In this document: positions 18,603 through 29,887 of the stretch, in pieces
How positions within the stretch are numbered: position 1 is the first letter of the stretch
Layout of the letters: every line of letters starts with the position of its first letter
Source: Priapulus caudatus
Taxonomy: Eukaryota; Priapulida; Priapulimorpha; Priapulimorphida; Priapulidae
Length of the DNA: 64,000 bases
Direction: 5' to 3'
Assembly (NCBI RefSeq): GCF_000485595.1
Contig: NW_014577265.1
Span: 147,662 to 211,661 of the forward strand
Made by a program: the position numbers and the translations under genes
The notes under the pieces: generated by a model
Told to the model about the DNA's origin: nothing
Database searches by the model: none
Seen by the model: the letters and a program-made list of their open reading frames with translations, nothing else

Positions 18603-19022
18603 CTAATGACACGTCGTGTCTAATATGTGCTCGTTCGGCTCTTTGTACTTACAGTCCGAGCACACGAGCTTGATGCGTTTTAGAAATGCATCTACCGTCT
18701 CGTTCGGCTTCTGTTTCAGGTTCCTTAGGTTGTAGCGTGCCACGCGGAAGTTGCTGTGCGGTTTGATGTACGCTCCAAACTTCTCCCAGTGTATGTTGAG
18801 GTCCTCCTTCTCGTCGCTTCCTAGATCCCATGACTTTGCGATGTCGCGGCCTTCCTGTCCTACCCAGATGAGTAGGTAGCGGACTTTCCTCGCGTCTGGG
18901 TATTCAGACAGAGGGCCGTCGAAATACAGTTCGCAGAGCGTCTTGAAATTGCTGAAGGCTACACTGGGGTCGGCTGCTTGCCAGTCCATCGTTGGCGTCG
19001 GCAAGCCGCTGAGTTCTGCCAT
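18603..19022 (-). CDS. Gypsy Gag, N-terminal part
   Basis: The 139-residue frame starts MAELSGLPTPTMDW about 100 bp after the primer-binding site and carries the retrotransposon Gag matrix/capsid pattern (FKTLCELYF, RYLLIWVG, KFGAYIKPHSNFRVAR, LRNLKQKPNETVDAFLKRIK). It breaks near 18603. The next frame (18535-17849) continues with the end of Gag, a Cys/His motif, and protease-like and early RT sequence. The gap is probably a small frameshift or a programmed junction. Confidence 0.8.
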   Translation of the reverse strand: MAELSGLPTPTMDWQAADPSVAFSNFKTLCELYFDGPLSEYPDARKVRYLLIWVGQEGRDIAKSWDLGSDEKEDLNIHWEKFGAYIKPHSNFRVARYNLRNLKQKPNETVDAFLKRIKLVCSDCKYKEPNEHILDTTCH

Positions 19023-19125
19023 GATCTATGCCGTGATGAAAACACAATCGTGTTTTATCTCTTTGTACGTCTTCCACCCAGCGATAAAACTGTTATTTAT
19101 CAGATGGTTTGCACTTCTGACACCA

Positions 19126-19332
19126 TGTCGTGCTTTTTGTTTGTTTCTTTGCGTTTCATGGTACACGAATAACCAGGTATAATTTAACCAGGTTTATTTT
19201 TATTCACAATCAGAGCATCATGGCGGCAACTGGCGCTGCAGGGCCATCCGTACAAATAGAAAATAAACCAATGAGAAATCACTATTGCGTATGACGCAAT
19301 AAAGGTATTAGTATTATACTGATAATATGACA
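19126..19332 (-). repeat. 5' LTR of the nested Gypsy element
   Basis: 207 bp with GCTAC on its right. The tRNA-Leu-type primer-binding site abuts it on the left (19111-19125). Confidence 0.92.
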
Positions 19333-20707
19333 GCTACTAAACTCAAAACATTACGTTTAGTTACCGGTAAAATCTCTGCTTTCTTAGCAACCGGGCCGAA
19401 CTCTAATCTGATGCTATCTGCTTCGTAATCCCAGTCCAATCCTAGGACCTTATGACCTTTTGCACACCCATGTGTTACTAAGCTTGACTAGCATACGATT
19501 CTTCTTCATCCAACCTACTCACCTTAATTACCGTTGCACAAACTAACAGTTTCCTCTTACTGTATTTTTTCTCTCAACTCTCGATCATTAGTCACCCACT
19601 TCCTAAGTTTAAAGCCCCTGTTCGCCATTCTATCTCTAGCCTTCTCATACAGCATATAGGAAGTATCAGTAGTACATTCGCCTGTTACCAGATCATCCAC
19701 GTAGACCCCTTATACCATTTTCCTGACAAATTCCGTATCCATCTCTGCATACTTAGATATATGATACCGCAGTGTCGCATTTAGCAAAAACGGTGATGCA
19801 TTCACCCCGAAAACCACACGACAAAAGCGATATTCCTCTACCTCCATATTTCCTTGCAGTACATCTACTGGCCAAAGAAATCTCAAACTATCGCGATCTT
19901 TCTTATCTACCTCTATCATCAGAAATGCCTTTTTAATATCTCCCACCAAGCATACTTTATTCTCTCTGAACTTTCGTAAAATATTGTAGAGCAACGGGTT
20001 AAGTGAGGGCCCCACATGCAGACAGTCATTTATTGAGGTTCCCATCTTACTCTGTTTTGCTGATGCATCATATATATATATATATAATATACGATCCGAT
20101 CTCCGTTGTTGCTGCTTCCCTACGTATTACTGCCTGGTGTGGCAAATAGTTGACTTTCTCTATCGGTTCAAGATCAACCACTTTTTCTATGATACCCGAC
20201 CTTAGCTGCTCTTTAACTATGGCATCATACTCTTCTAGTATCGCTGGCTCTCTCTTCAGCCTCTTAACCTGGCTTTTCATTCTTACTAGACCGCTATCAT
20301 AATTGCTTGGCAGCGTTCTGTGGCTCTCCTTCCATGGCAATTTCACTGAATACATATCCCCAGTAAATCCTATGGAATCAGAAAACTTCTCACTTACATC
20401 CTCACTCTCTCTAATTCCCAGGGTTTCTAAAACCCATAACTTATAGATATCCCTGTGTATGCTATCCTGCTCTGACCTGACTTACTTCCTGGATATAAGG
20501 TTTACTTCAGTTCCTGAACCGTCCCTATTGACTACCCTTCAATGGCCATGACAGCACCCATCCTACCTTCGTATCTACCTACGTTTGATGGTTTGGGTGG
20601 AAATTAACTTTCTGTCTATTAACCTGGATTCCTGGATACAGATGATCTATAGACCGAACTTGATTACGTCCTTAAATAGATGCTTCTCTCTCTCTCTCTG
20701 GAACCCT

Positions 20708-20956
20708 TCAGTCTCCTGGGCGACATAGGTCATTTGTGCCCTGCTTCCATGTTGCTCGGTTGGTCGCCTTCCGCTCTATTTCCCTCCAGGTGTAGCCCTC
20801 CTTGAGTTCCACCTCCGAGTCTCGACTCAAGGTTACTCTAGGCCTTCCTACCCGTCGTCTTCCTTGCGGATTCCAGCTCAGCACCGTGCGTGTTATGCCA
20901 GTCGCTTCCTTCCGAAGTGTGTGGCCCACCCAGCCCCATTTCCTTCTTCTCATTAG
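20708..20956 (-). pseudogene. LINE 3' fragment (RTE/Jockey-type C-terminal tail)
   Basis: The minus-strand frame reads RRRKWGWVGHTLRKE, TRTVLSWNPQGRRRVGRPRV and ATNRATWK, the tail found after RT in many invertebrate non-LTR elements. Only about 80 residues remain, as expected of a 5'-truncated insertion. The upstream boundary at about 20956 coincides with a break in the neighbouring broken gene. Confidence 0.7.
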
Positions 20957-21650
20957 GATTTCTACCACATTCATGTTGTCGAGCTTCTGGATCCGTGCCC
21001 CAACCACCACCATCCGTGCATCACCATGCATCAGATGCCTTTAAACCAGAAGATAAGGACCGTATTCTTGGCTCATTCAAATCAAATGGCTCATGTTGGT
21101 TGAACTATTCTTGAATGTTGTACAGGTCAGCAAAATACCGGTTGCTATTAAAAGTCCCGAGTTCCATGAGTTGTTTATTGGTGGTGTGCTTTACATTCGC
21201 AATGGATGTCGTAGCATTATGGACTGGGGCACATTTGTGCATGCTGTAGATCCACGAAAGGCAAAGGTCTACATCACACCCCGTCCTCTAGTCAGTCCTC
21301 TGCTTTTGGTGGATCTTATGACGACCTGTTCAATTATAAGGTCTGTGAATAATCCTGCCCCGAAGTGATTACTTCTGCGGACTGTATTAAATCCTTGTTC
21401 TGTGAAACAATGGTAAATCCAGGGATGGTCTGTTTGTAATATCAGCATCAGTTGCAAATACAGTCGTGCACTCTTTGTACAATTGACGTGGCCAGTTGCA
21501 GCAAATAAATTCAACATTAACTGCTTTGAGATGCAGGTTCCAATCTCCAGTTCTTTCAGCGTGAATGAAAATCTTCAGTGTTTCCAAGTATTCAATATAT
21601 TGCAACAACAACTTGGCTGTTAGTGACATTTCAGAAAGCAATTATCTATA
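20957..21650 (-). pseudogene. N-terminal half of the broken repetitive-family gene
   Basis: Minus-strand frames 21641-21387 and 21517-21269 overlap and read LLLQYIEYLETLKIFIHAERTGDWNLH, LNLFAATGHVN, KSARLYLQLM, HPWIYHCFTEQGFNTVRRS, FTDLIIEQV and LTRGRGV (each shorter than a full domain). After one shift the sequence continues leftward as WIYSMHKCAPVHNA and SSGLKASDA, then GARIQKLDNMNVVEI ending at about 20957, where the LINE tail begins. In the family I recall, these segments sit directly upstream of the REEDMAPYF segment found at 10968. This suggests one ancestral coding sequence split by insertions. Confidence 0.6.
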
Positions 21651-21969
21651 CTTTAATAAGCAATCATATAACTTCTTCATTACCCTTGATTCAGCAATAC
21701 TGGCAACTGGTATATATTTGTCTTTCATTCCTTTATACAAGTCGTGAATCTGTTCTACTTCTGTATATTCAGTTTGTTCTCATCGATACTACTCCCCATT
21801 GCTGCAGCAGGTATTTTCATCTTGATATCGGTCAAAGGGGCTTGGGTATCCTCCATACCTTCATTTTGGCCCTCTGGATGAGTACCTGTTTCCACTTCTC
21901 TAACAGGTGTTGAAATGGCAGTGTATACATCATTATTACACTTAGAGACATGTCAATCTCCATATTAAT

Positions 21970-22692
21970 GGGGCAGATATGTGTCAATATTTATACGAAT
22001 TGTGGGTTTTGTGGTAAAAGCACCAAAATTGGCACGAATGAAGTTAAGGGTATACTAAATGATTTGAGATATAGTACCAAGCTGAATTTTTCCTGTAACG
22101 GCCGTAACAATGGAAAATCCAAAATAGCTGGTAACTGTGACCGCAATCACTCTAACTGGTGTTTATAACCGAACGTGTTTACAGAACAGTAAGCTGTATA
22201 AGCTGTATAGTGTATCCTATCTTAATATTTGCATTATTCCAATATACTAATGAAACTATTAGATTCCGCATATCGACAAACACTGAAAAGAGGACTTTAT
22301 TGATGTTTTATGCCAAATATTACCAAAGATAGGACAAATAATAGATATTTACTATTCAGATGACGGCCATCTTGAATTTTAGCATTAAGCTGTGCTCTAT
22401 CTTCAGATACGTGAATTTTTTCACTGAAATAATCACACCATTAGATTCCGCAAGTCAAAAAACATATAAAAAGACTTTATTCATGTTTTTGTGTCAAATA
22501 TTTACGACGATGGAACAGTTAGTAGATGTTGAGAATCGCGTGGAGGCCACTTTGGATTTTCCATTATTATAGCCGTTACGGAAAAAATCAGCTTGGCACT
22601 ATATCTAAAATTATTTAGTATACCCTTAACTTCATTCATGCCAATTTTGGTGCTTTTACCACAAAACCCACAATTTTTCACATATCTGCCCC
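21970..22692. mobile_element. Inverted-repeat element with about 160-bp arms
   Basis: The left end GGGGCAGATATGTG runs through GGTTTTGTGGTAAAAGCACC and GTTAAGGGTATACTAAAT. The right end carries the inverse of the same blocks up to CATATCTGCCCC at 22692. The arms are about 160 bp and diverged by scattered substitutions; the spacer has no recognisable protein. The transposon class is unknown. Confidence 0.7.
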
Positions 22693-22904
22693 ACTATATC
22701 ACTTGACGAGCCTTGCTCATGCTTATTTTCCATTACAAAACATGCAAAAATGTACAAAATAACTAATAAAAAAAATTCCCAAATTAGATTTTTGAGGATT
22801 TTGGATATGGTGTTCTACTCAGAATTCTGTTTCGTTTGACTCTAAAACCAGCGTTATACAATTTTTTTCCGGATGGCATCGATATTTCACCTTCAACTAC
22901 CGGG

Positions 22905-23045
22905 CTATTACTGTCATACAAACTCACATTTAGCATATTATGTTACTGTCGTACAAACGCACAGTTACCATATTACGATATTATGTTACTGTCATACAAA
23001 CTCAGTTACCATGTTATGTTACTGTCGAACTAACTCACAGTTACA
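22905..23045. repeat. Tandem repeat, about 35-bp units
   Basis: Units with TTACTGTCGTACAAACTCACAGTTACCATATTA-like content recur about four times in diverged form. Confidence 0.7.
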
Positions 23046-23327
23046 TTAAATACTAACCATTTCCCATATTACTGTTTGCACTGCAGCTTGTGGTTTGCTA
23101 TACACGGAGACCATCAGCCATGGCCAGGTATAACAGGGGCGGATCCAGGATTTTAGGAAGGAGGGAGTCTGTAAAAAGGCTGACAGCTGACGGGGCTGAC
23201 TTTGTAAAAAGGCACTACACGTCCTACCCCCCCCCTTGCCCCACCAAAGCAACCACTCGGCCGCGCCCCCACTTGTAGTGCCCCTTGTATTCGCCCCCAC
23301 TTGCAGAAAATTTGAAAATTAAAGTGC

Positions 23328-24252
23328 TTAGATATGTTTTCCTGGCATCTGGAAATGATACCATGTATTTCCTAGTTGCAAAAAATTCATGTTTTTTACT
23401 GAAAACTTTTGTGTTGCCAACATTTTATTTGTGATGTGATGACAAAAGTGGAATACAAATTTACTCAAAAACCACACTGTGGTTAGGGTCATGAATCTAT
23501 CGCAAACGTCCTTCGTTGAAAGAGACAGGCTGATGTCTGTGACTTTGCAGCTAGCAGAGGGTATCAAATTGAACAGAGCAGTCCCAGCTCGGGTTTTAAC
23601 CGTAAAGCGGGTTTCCATTTCCTGGGACAGATGATCAAGGAATGGAATCGCAAGATTTCACAGATAATAATCAAATGGATTGTCTGCAAAAATGTTTTCT
23701 CTGTGCACTTGTCTCTTTGCAATTCTTGGCATCTTCACCTCCCCACCAACACTTCCTACAAGACTTTCAGCCATGTCATACCGGTCACGAAATTTCTTCT
23801 CAACTTCATGTCTCATCTGGGCAATCACAGATACCTTTTCGTCTATTGATGCGTAGGCCTCCATGACGTCTAGACCATTTGTCTGAAGTTTCTTTGCCAT
23901 ACCTTTGAGCGGATGTAACCCATTCTCGGAGACAATGAAAACCACAACAAATTCAAACGATGTTATGACTGACAAGAGGCCATTTGCCTTTGTGCAAGTA
24001 TCTCTGTCCCAGCTCCAATTCTCATCTGCGTCCAGCTCTTCATCCGGTACCAAGATCCTATCGAGACACTTGCACACACAAGGGAAAAGTTCCTGTAGCG
24101 TTCTTGTGGAAATTAAGGTTTGCATGAGAAACCAAAATACAATCTTTGCCGGTGGGCTTCTTCAAATTAGTGAACGGCTTTGTAACCAAAACACGCGTTG
24201 TAATTCGCTCATCCTTAGGAGGAAATAACACAGTATTTGCACATTCCTCCAT
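23328..24252 (-). pseudogene. hAT-family transposase remnant (ZMYM/52-kDa-repressor type)
   Basis: The minus-strand frame 24125-23658 reads KANGLLSVITSFEFVVVFIV, MAKKLQTNGLDVMEAY, SIDEKVSVIAQMR, and then MPRIAKRQVHRENIFADNPF. After a shift the sequence continues AIPFLDHLSQEMETRFT (about 23640-23590). This order is typical of the large helical insertion region of hAT transposases. The N-terminal zinc finger and the C-terminal dimerisation region are absent or unrecognisable. Not functional as it stands. Confidence 0.75.
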
Positions 24253-24556
24253 TTAGTGTTTGGCTGTATACTAGCCATGGGAACTCTCCATCCCTTTGTA
24301 ACCATTCCTTCTGAAAGCGGAGGGTTTATGCAGGGGCGGATCCAGCTTTTTGAAAAAGGGGGAGTCAAATTTTTTGGTCCTGTTAAATGATTGACTTTAA
24401 ATGCACAATAACAAAAACCAAAGTAATAAAAAATACACATATATCAATTGGTATTTATTATGAGTAAAATCAAACAACAATCCCTTTGCCGGGAACAATA
24501 GGAATAAGCAGCCTGATGTCTGCATTTGAAGTTTTAGTGATTGAATAAGCGGTTAC

Positions 24557-24949
24557 AGCCCTATAGACCGAAGGTCCGATAGACCGAAGGCCCGATAGAC
24601 CGAAGGTTTATTCGAATACGCAGTGGCTACACGTCTGGAATCGGTCGCCTAGCCTCCAGGTTACGCATCCGGACATCCACTGATGCCGTATTCGAACGTG
24701 AATATGCCGCACATCCACCGATGCCACTATAAATCATATGATGCCACTATAAATCATATGATGCCACTATAAACCATATATATGCCCTAACCCTAACCCT
24801 AACCCTAACCCAAACCCTAACCCTAACCCTAACCCTAACCCTAACCCTAACCCTAACCCTAACCCTTACGTACCTAACTCTAACCATAACCCTTTGCAAT
24901 ATTCGGTCTATCGGACCTTCGGTCTATCGGACCTTCGGTCTATAGGGCT
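24557..24949. mobile_element. TIR element enclosing CCCTAA telomere-type repeats
   Basis: The arms are built of tandem units (AGCCCTATAGACCGAAGG, then repeated GATAGACCGAAGG blocks) and recur inverted at the right end, closing with CTATAGGGCT. Between them are a three-copy 20-bp repeat (ATGCCACTATAAATCATATG, 24721-24780) and about a dozen CCCTAA hexamers at 24784-24866. There is no coding capacity. Confidence 0.75.
24784..24866. repeat. Interstitial (CCCTAA)n array
   Basis: Nearly perfect CCCTAA hexamers with one variant (CCCAAA). The array lies inside a TIR element and not at a chromosome end, because unique and transposon DNA follows on both sides. Confidence 0.95.
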
Positions 24950-25897
24950 GACCACGAATAAGCAGGCAGGGAGACACTAGGGTTATGTGTGAATCGCCCG
25001 ATTTGGTAGCTTTATAGGCAGGGTAACGGCTAGAATTCAAATATAGTGAGGGAGTGGGGGGAGTCGGGTAGCGGACGTGGTCGTGAGCACACAGGCGCGC
25101 GTGCGTGTTTGTATGATTTTTTGTATAAATGTTTGGAAAATTTTGAAAAAATGGATGGTCTCTGGTACATTCTATAACGATCTGAGCATTAATTTAGCTC
25201 AAGTTGAGTTTATTATATAAAATAATAAAAATTCTCAATGAGTTTACACTGATTTCAAAAATTACCTTAGGAGCAAAATATAGTATGAAACCTGCCAATT
25301 TGAGGAAAATTTTCATCTATATGCTCATAACTCGGTCATGACGAATGTGTTGACAGTGGGACACTGAGCATACTACTAGAACAAATTTCAGTCAATAAAC
25401 ATTTTGGCATTTGTAACATTAGAAGCTAAAGAAAATTATTGTTATCCATATGACGCGGTTTAACACTGCTAATTCCACATAATAGTCACATTGAGAGCAG
25501 TTTACTGTATCAAGTATTACAGTATTACAGAGTATGCAGCTTATACAAACCACATGGTATACATATAAGTAGATACGATTTTTGGCAGTTGTCATTTGTA
25601 ACATAACAAGCTCACGATCAGCAGCTGTAGAACACGATAGTTCTATGTATGACACGGTTTAACACTGCTGATTTCAACCAGGGTGACATTGATATTGTAG
25701 TACGTAGTTAGAATTCAGTTATGGGTGACGAGATATCAGGCACAGTCACACTGATGGCAGCTTACTGGTAGAGTTTGCAACTGGAAAACGTCTTCCGTTT
25801 GTTCTGTTCTATAAACATTTGGCAGATTCGTTCATAGTCAATATACATGTTGTGGTTCATGTTCATCACTGTGAGACCAGACGGTCGATCTTCTACC
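24950..25897. other. Non-coding, one diverged direct repeat
   Basis: No gene recognised. A block with CGGTTTAACACTGCT (about 25448) recurs about 200 bp later (about 25652), suggesting an old tandem duplication. Confidence 0.4.
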
Positions 25898-26774
25898 TGT
25901 AACGCACCTTTTTACGTTACTATGTTATCTGTGAATTATAGTTTCTAATGTTATAAGTGTAGCCAAAGACATAGACAAAAGCCAGATGTTATAATACCAT
26001 GACTCGTAGTTTACGTGCGGTTCGTACAGTTACAGTGATTTTAACAGTTACCCAGTGCCGTCGCGGTCGCTTCTGGTTGTCGGGAGATTCCTCGATTTTC
26101 CTTGCGCTCCGCCTTATATACACAGACACGACCGCAAACCACGCATGCGCCACGCATGCGCCGTCCATACTCCCGAGCACTTAGGCTCGAGTTAATTGCA
26201 TTATTGACCTCCTCGGAGGATTCTCTGAACCTCAAAGACGTCCGCTAATTCCATTACCGGGCCCCTTCGAGGATTCGCTGAACCTCAAAGACACCCGCTA
26301 ATTCCATTACCGGACTCCTCCGAGGTTTCGCTATTGTTAAGAGGCGCCGGCGCCATAGTTGAAAGGCGCCGGCTAATTGGCTAAGTGCTGGCTAAGTGCC
26401 TACCCGCACGCGCGTGACCCGCCGCCGTAGCAGTGGCGGAGATGACGGCTAAGCGCGGCGCTCACGGCGGTAACTCAATTACAGCGCGCCGAGATAGGGG
26501 CACTCAGCCGCACTCGCCACTGTAATGGAATGACAGCATGCCGGCCACAGCACTCATGGAGGTAACTTAATTATGGAATGCCGGCCATCCACAGATATAG
26601 TGTAGATATACCTAGACACACATACAGATACACATTAACTGGTTTCTACTCCGCTACTTGTCGTAACTGAATTATCCGCTAAGTGCAGCTATCGCGTAGA
26701 TACACCGCTATCGACTCTACCCTGCTACACAGATATACACAGATATACATGGCTATTGATTCTACCCTGCTACA
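25898..26774 (-). mobile_element. Probable LTR (877 bp) of an unidentified retrotransposon
   Basis: The sequence begins TGTAACG and ends GCTACA. Just outside its right end is a pyrimidine run (TTTCTCCCCCCAC) that on the minus strand is a polypurine tract directly before an LTR start. On the minus strand a TATATAAGG box lies at about 26120-26112. A 62-bp unit (GAGGATTCTCTGAACCTCAAAGAC core) is tandemly repeated at 26205-26330. No partner LTR or pol is in the window, so this is an inference from termini. Confidence 0.4.
26205..26330. repeat. 62-bp tandem repeat
   Basis: Two and a half copies of the unit with CTGAACCTCAAAGAC, CCGCTAATTCCATTACCGG and CTCCGAGG, inside the putative LTR. Confidence 0.85.
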
Positions 26775-27640
26775 TTTCTCCCCCCACTAAACCGATGTAC
26801 ACTTGTGAACATCGATCTGCCAGCCTCCTGGCTGGCTCTACTTTTATGGTAATATTTTATAGCCGAATTAGTTTACATGCTCTTTTATATGGCGTCTGAG
26901 CTACCATCATTACAATAAGTACATAATTCCTAATACATAATAATAATACAATATTGTCTACTGGCGAGGGCCTCGACCACACGCCGTACAAGACTACTAG
27001 GGGATATTCGCGGTTCCGTGGCCGCGAAGTGAAGCGACGTAAAGTTCAGTGATCGACTTCTTCCTCATATCCGTTGGGGGATAGTGGCAGCTCCAACATG
27101 GCGGTCATGATGGCTGTTGCGGCCAACCCTCGGGCATAACCGTGCCAGTGTAGCGTGCCCGCGGCGGGGCGAGTAGCCTAAGCTCCCCTCGCCTTGCAGC
27201 ACAGACATCGCAGGCACAGGATGCGGCGACGCTGGCGCATGAAACACAGGTGCAGGCAGGTGTCAGGTGCCCGGATGCAAGCAGGCGGCGCAGGTCCCTG
27301 CTGGCGGCTGCTGCTGCTGCCGCTTCTGCTGCTGCCGGCTGGCTTCTGGCGCAGGAATCATATACGCCAATGCCGGCGCAGGCGGCGGCGGAAACAAAGG
27401 CGTTTGTAGATGCCGTTCGTCGTCTTTACCGCTGTTTGCGTGTTCCTGACAATGTCAAGTGGTGGGCGTAATACGTGGAAACGCCAGTCGACCTACTTTC
27501 GAGCTACGCTTACTTTTTGGCAAAACTGAAAATGGCCATCTAGATTCATTCGAATTGGATTAAATTTACCTACCTACCTACCTACCTAATTATACCTACG
27601 TGTAATATTGTGTTTTTTAATTTCCGTTACAGTAATTTGA
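26775..27640. other. GC-rich stretch, no convincing gene
   Basis: May be the 3' interior of the retroelement whose LTR is at 25898-26774. Open frames at 27194-27471 on + are Arg- or Ala-rich and overlap in all three frames, which indicates composition bias and not coding. Confidence 0.35.
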
Positions 27641-27699
27641 CTGGAATATTTTATTGCTCTCAACCTCCGTTTCCTATCCTCCTCTTTTTCGCCCTCCCT

Positions 27700-28159
27700 C
27701 TCTTCCTCTCTCTTTCACCCTATCTCTCTTGATCTTACTATCTGCATTGTCTTCTCTCTTTCTGTCTCTCTCTCTCTCTCTCTCTCATCCCTCTTCTCTC
27801 GTCTTCCCTCTCTGTCGTCTCTCTTGTCTCTTCTACTCCTCTCTCACCTCCTCTCCGGCGTCTCGTCCCTCTCTCGTCCTCTCTCGCATCTCTTCTCTGC
27901 TCACCTTCCCTCTCCTTTCCCGCTCTCTGTGTCCTCTTTCCCGCCCTCTTTCGCTGCGGGGTTCGGGTGGCTCTCGTCTTCTGGCTCTCCCTCCTCCTCT
28001 CTCTCGGCTCTTCTTTTGGTGGCTCTCTTCGCTGTCTCTGTCTGTGTTCATCTCTCCTGTCTCTCTCTCTCTCGTCTCTCTCTCTTCTGCTCTGCTCTCG
28101 CCGTGGCTCTCTTCGTTTCCTCATCTCTTCTCTCTTATCTGTGTGTGTGTGTGTGTGTG

Positions 28160-28202
<43 letters not shown>

Positions 28203-28212
28203 TGTGTGTGAA
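27700..28212. repeat. (CT)n-rich tract followed by (GT)n/(GTGC)n
   Basis: A long imperfect CT tract (27700-28130) passes into GTGTGT and GTGC repeats (28140-28212). All six frames stay open and give Ser/Leu or Arg/Glu runs. Confidence 0.95.
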
Positions 28213-28215
28213 TAA

Positions 28216-29880
28216 CCTCTACTGCGATTTCTTATACTATATAAGGGCTCTATATCACCGAGTCACTATGATGATTTTTCAACTCGCCTCTTTCTCTTTA
28301 ATTTCTTAAGAGTTCAGTTCGTGTGAACTATAAAATCCAGCCATCGCTCATGATCAGCATTATCACACCTGTTATTTTATGTTGACTCATATATATAATA
28401 TATTATTGTTATATTATATCATATATTATAGGGTGAATAAAGTCTAGAGAGTGTTACACGGGTTAGGATAGATAGCCGTGGCACGTGGCCGTGGCGAAGA
28501 GGACCCTACGCGAACGTATTCTCGTCACGCGTCACGTTTAACGCATGGACAAGAGATTAGCATACGCGGCTAAAGTTATGTCTCTGTAAAGACAAGTCGC
28601 GTACACTGTCCGAGAGAATGACTACGGGAGATTTCTGTGGCAGCATATATACGCTGAGAATCCTTCACATAACGTGTCAGGGAGCACGGGATATAGATAC
28701 GTTTGACGTGTAAGCACCCTAAGATACTAGGACGTACCTGAACAATATAAGGATTCGTTCAGTCACGCAATATATGAAGGCACAGTAGATAATCGTATGG
28801 TATATAGTTATGCACAGGTGTATAGTTGGATACGAAGGCTGGCGACGCGGTAATGTCAAGCACAGATGATTAGTTATTTTGGGAAAAATGTAACGCTGAA
28901 TACGGAGTATATTTAGTTAGGAACATGTTGTTATGACATATATATATAATAGGCTTAATACAGTAAATGAGTGAACAGTGTTTGTTGTTGTTACATATCG
29001 ATAGCATATATAGGAATGATTGAGTATGGGTACCCAGATTGTAAATATTGTGGTGCAGTCTGCCAATTTTTATTATTTAGTAATATTGTGATTCACGTTT
29101 GCTTATAGCATATAAGCAAGAAGGTTCTAGTATCGGGGACCATAGTGAATATAGATTGAGCAAGATATGAATTTTGGAGGTAAACAGCTATGTGTTATAG
29201 GTGTGAATCCTGCGGTTTAGGATGCAGAGATGTTGTAAGCTGGAGCATGATGTTGTAAGCTGGAGCATGATGTTGAGTAAGCATATATATATTATATATC
29301 ATACATATATAATGGCAGGGTTGTTTAAGGATCTTGAGGAGAGGGGTATTAGGAATAACCTGGGTTTCGATTTATGTACGGCCACACATACATTGAAGGC
29401 ATATGGTCACGAGTGATATTCGTTGTGGATGGAGCTACTCTTGGGAATTTTTTTCCTTTTCAGTGATGTTATGGTTCTATTTTCTTCCATTGTATTTATT
29501 TCGTCTTTTTGTATATCAAGGTGTTGTGTTGTGGGGTATTGCAAGGGAGATGTGTTTTTTTTTCTATTTTCAGTTTTTTTTTCAGGGTATATTAAGCATG
29601 AACAGTTGCGATGGGTCAAGCATGTGGATTATATCAGAGTGGTCAGTGGAATGATTTCAAAGGGTTGTGTATGTTATCGATGTTGTATAAGAGTGGTCAT
29701 ATGGATTTTTGTTCAAACTGTATGAGTGTATTGGTGTTCAGTGAAAGAGATATTGTATTAGTATAGTAAGGGTGTGTATAATAAGTAGTGTATGTGTGTG
29801 TGTGTGTGTGTGTGTGCGTGCGTGCGTGTACGTGTACGTGTGTGTGTGTAGGATGTAAGTGGATTGGTGTGTATGTAGGG
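28216..29880. other. AT-rich intergenic, no gene recognised
   Basis: No protein, RNA or TIR structure was recognised. Short GT tracts occur near 29790-29850. Confidence 0.45.
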
Positions 29881-29887
29881 TGGATAT

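Larger units (their letters stand above)
15115..19332 (-). mobile_element. Gypsy LTR retrotransposon, near-intact, nested in BEL/Pao
   Basis: LTRs lie at 15115-15320 and 19126-19332 (both TGTCGTGC to ATATGACA) and are flanked by the 5-bp duplication GCTAC (15110-15114 and 19333-19337). Transcription runs on the minus strand. Directly after the 5' LTR, 19125-19111 reads TGGTGTCAGAAGTGC, complementary to the 3' end of tRNA-Leu, so this is the primer-binding site. Gag, protease/RT, RNase H and integrase follow in order. Removing the element restores the BEL/Pao frame (SLVA-KVFDPLGM), so it inserted after BEL/Pao. The LTRs differ at relatively few sites, so the insertion looks fairly recent. Confidence 0.95.
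13330..20470 (-). mobile_element. BEL/Pao LTR retrotransposon, pol remnant, split by a nested Gypsy
   Basis: Read on the minus strand, pol runs from about 20470 down to 13330, with the Gypsy at 15115-19332 removed. In order: a pol N-terminal segment and start of RT (20355-20068; KLPWKESH, DSIGFTGDMYS upstream), RT continuing (20045-19710; DASAKQSK, GDIKKAFLMIEVD, FRCRVVFGVNASPFLL-type core), then LGLDWDYEADSIRLEFGPV (about 19450). After the Gypsy it resumes with KVFDPLGMVSP (15113-15070), the RNase H region (14950-14411), the H2C2 zinc-binding region (14085-13780) and the integrase core (13772-13335; DFAGPLFIK, VSDNGKTF). Stops and frameshifts are scattered, and a TA microsatellite has expanded within RT near 20070-20090. 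No LTRs or gag were found. Confidence 0.88.

Noticed and set aside
24784-24866. A chromosome end or telomere junction
   Set aside because: The hexamers are bracketed by inverted arms and followed by ordinary DNA on both sides, so they are interstitial.
27654-28309. Frames of up to 185 residues
   Set aside because: (CT)n and (GT)n simple repeats; all frames open, Ser/Leu or Arg/Glu runs only.
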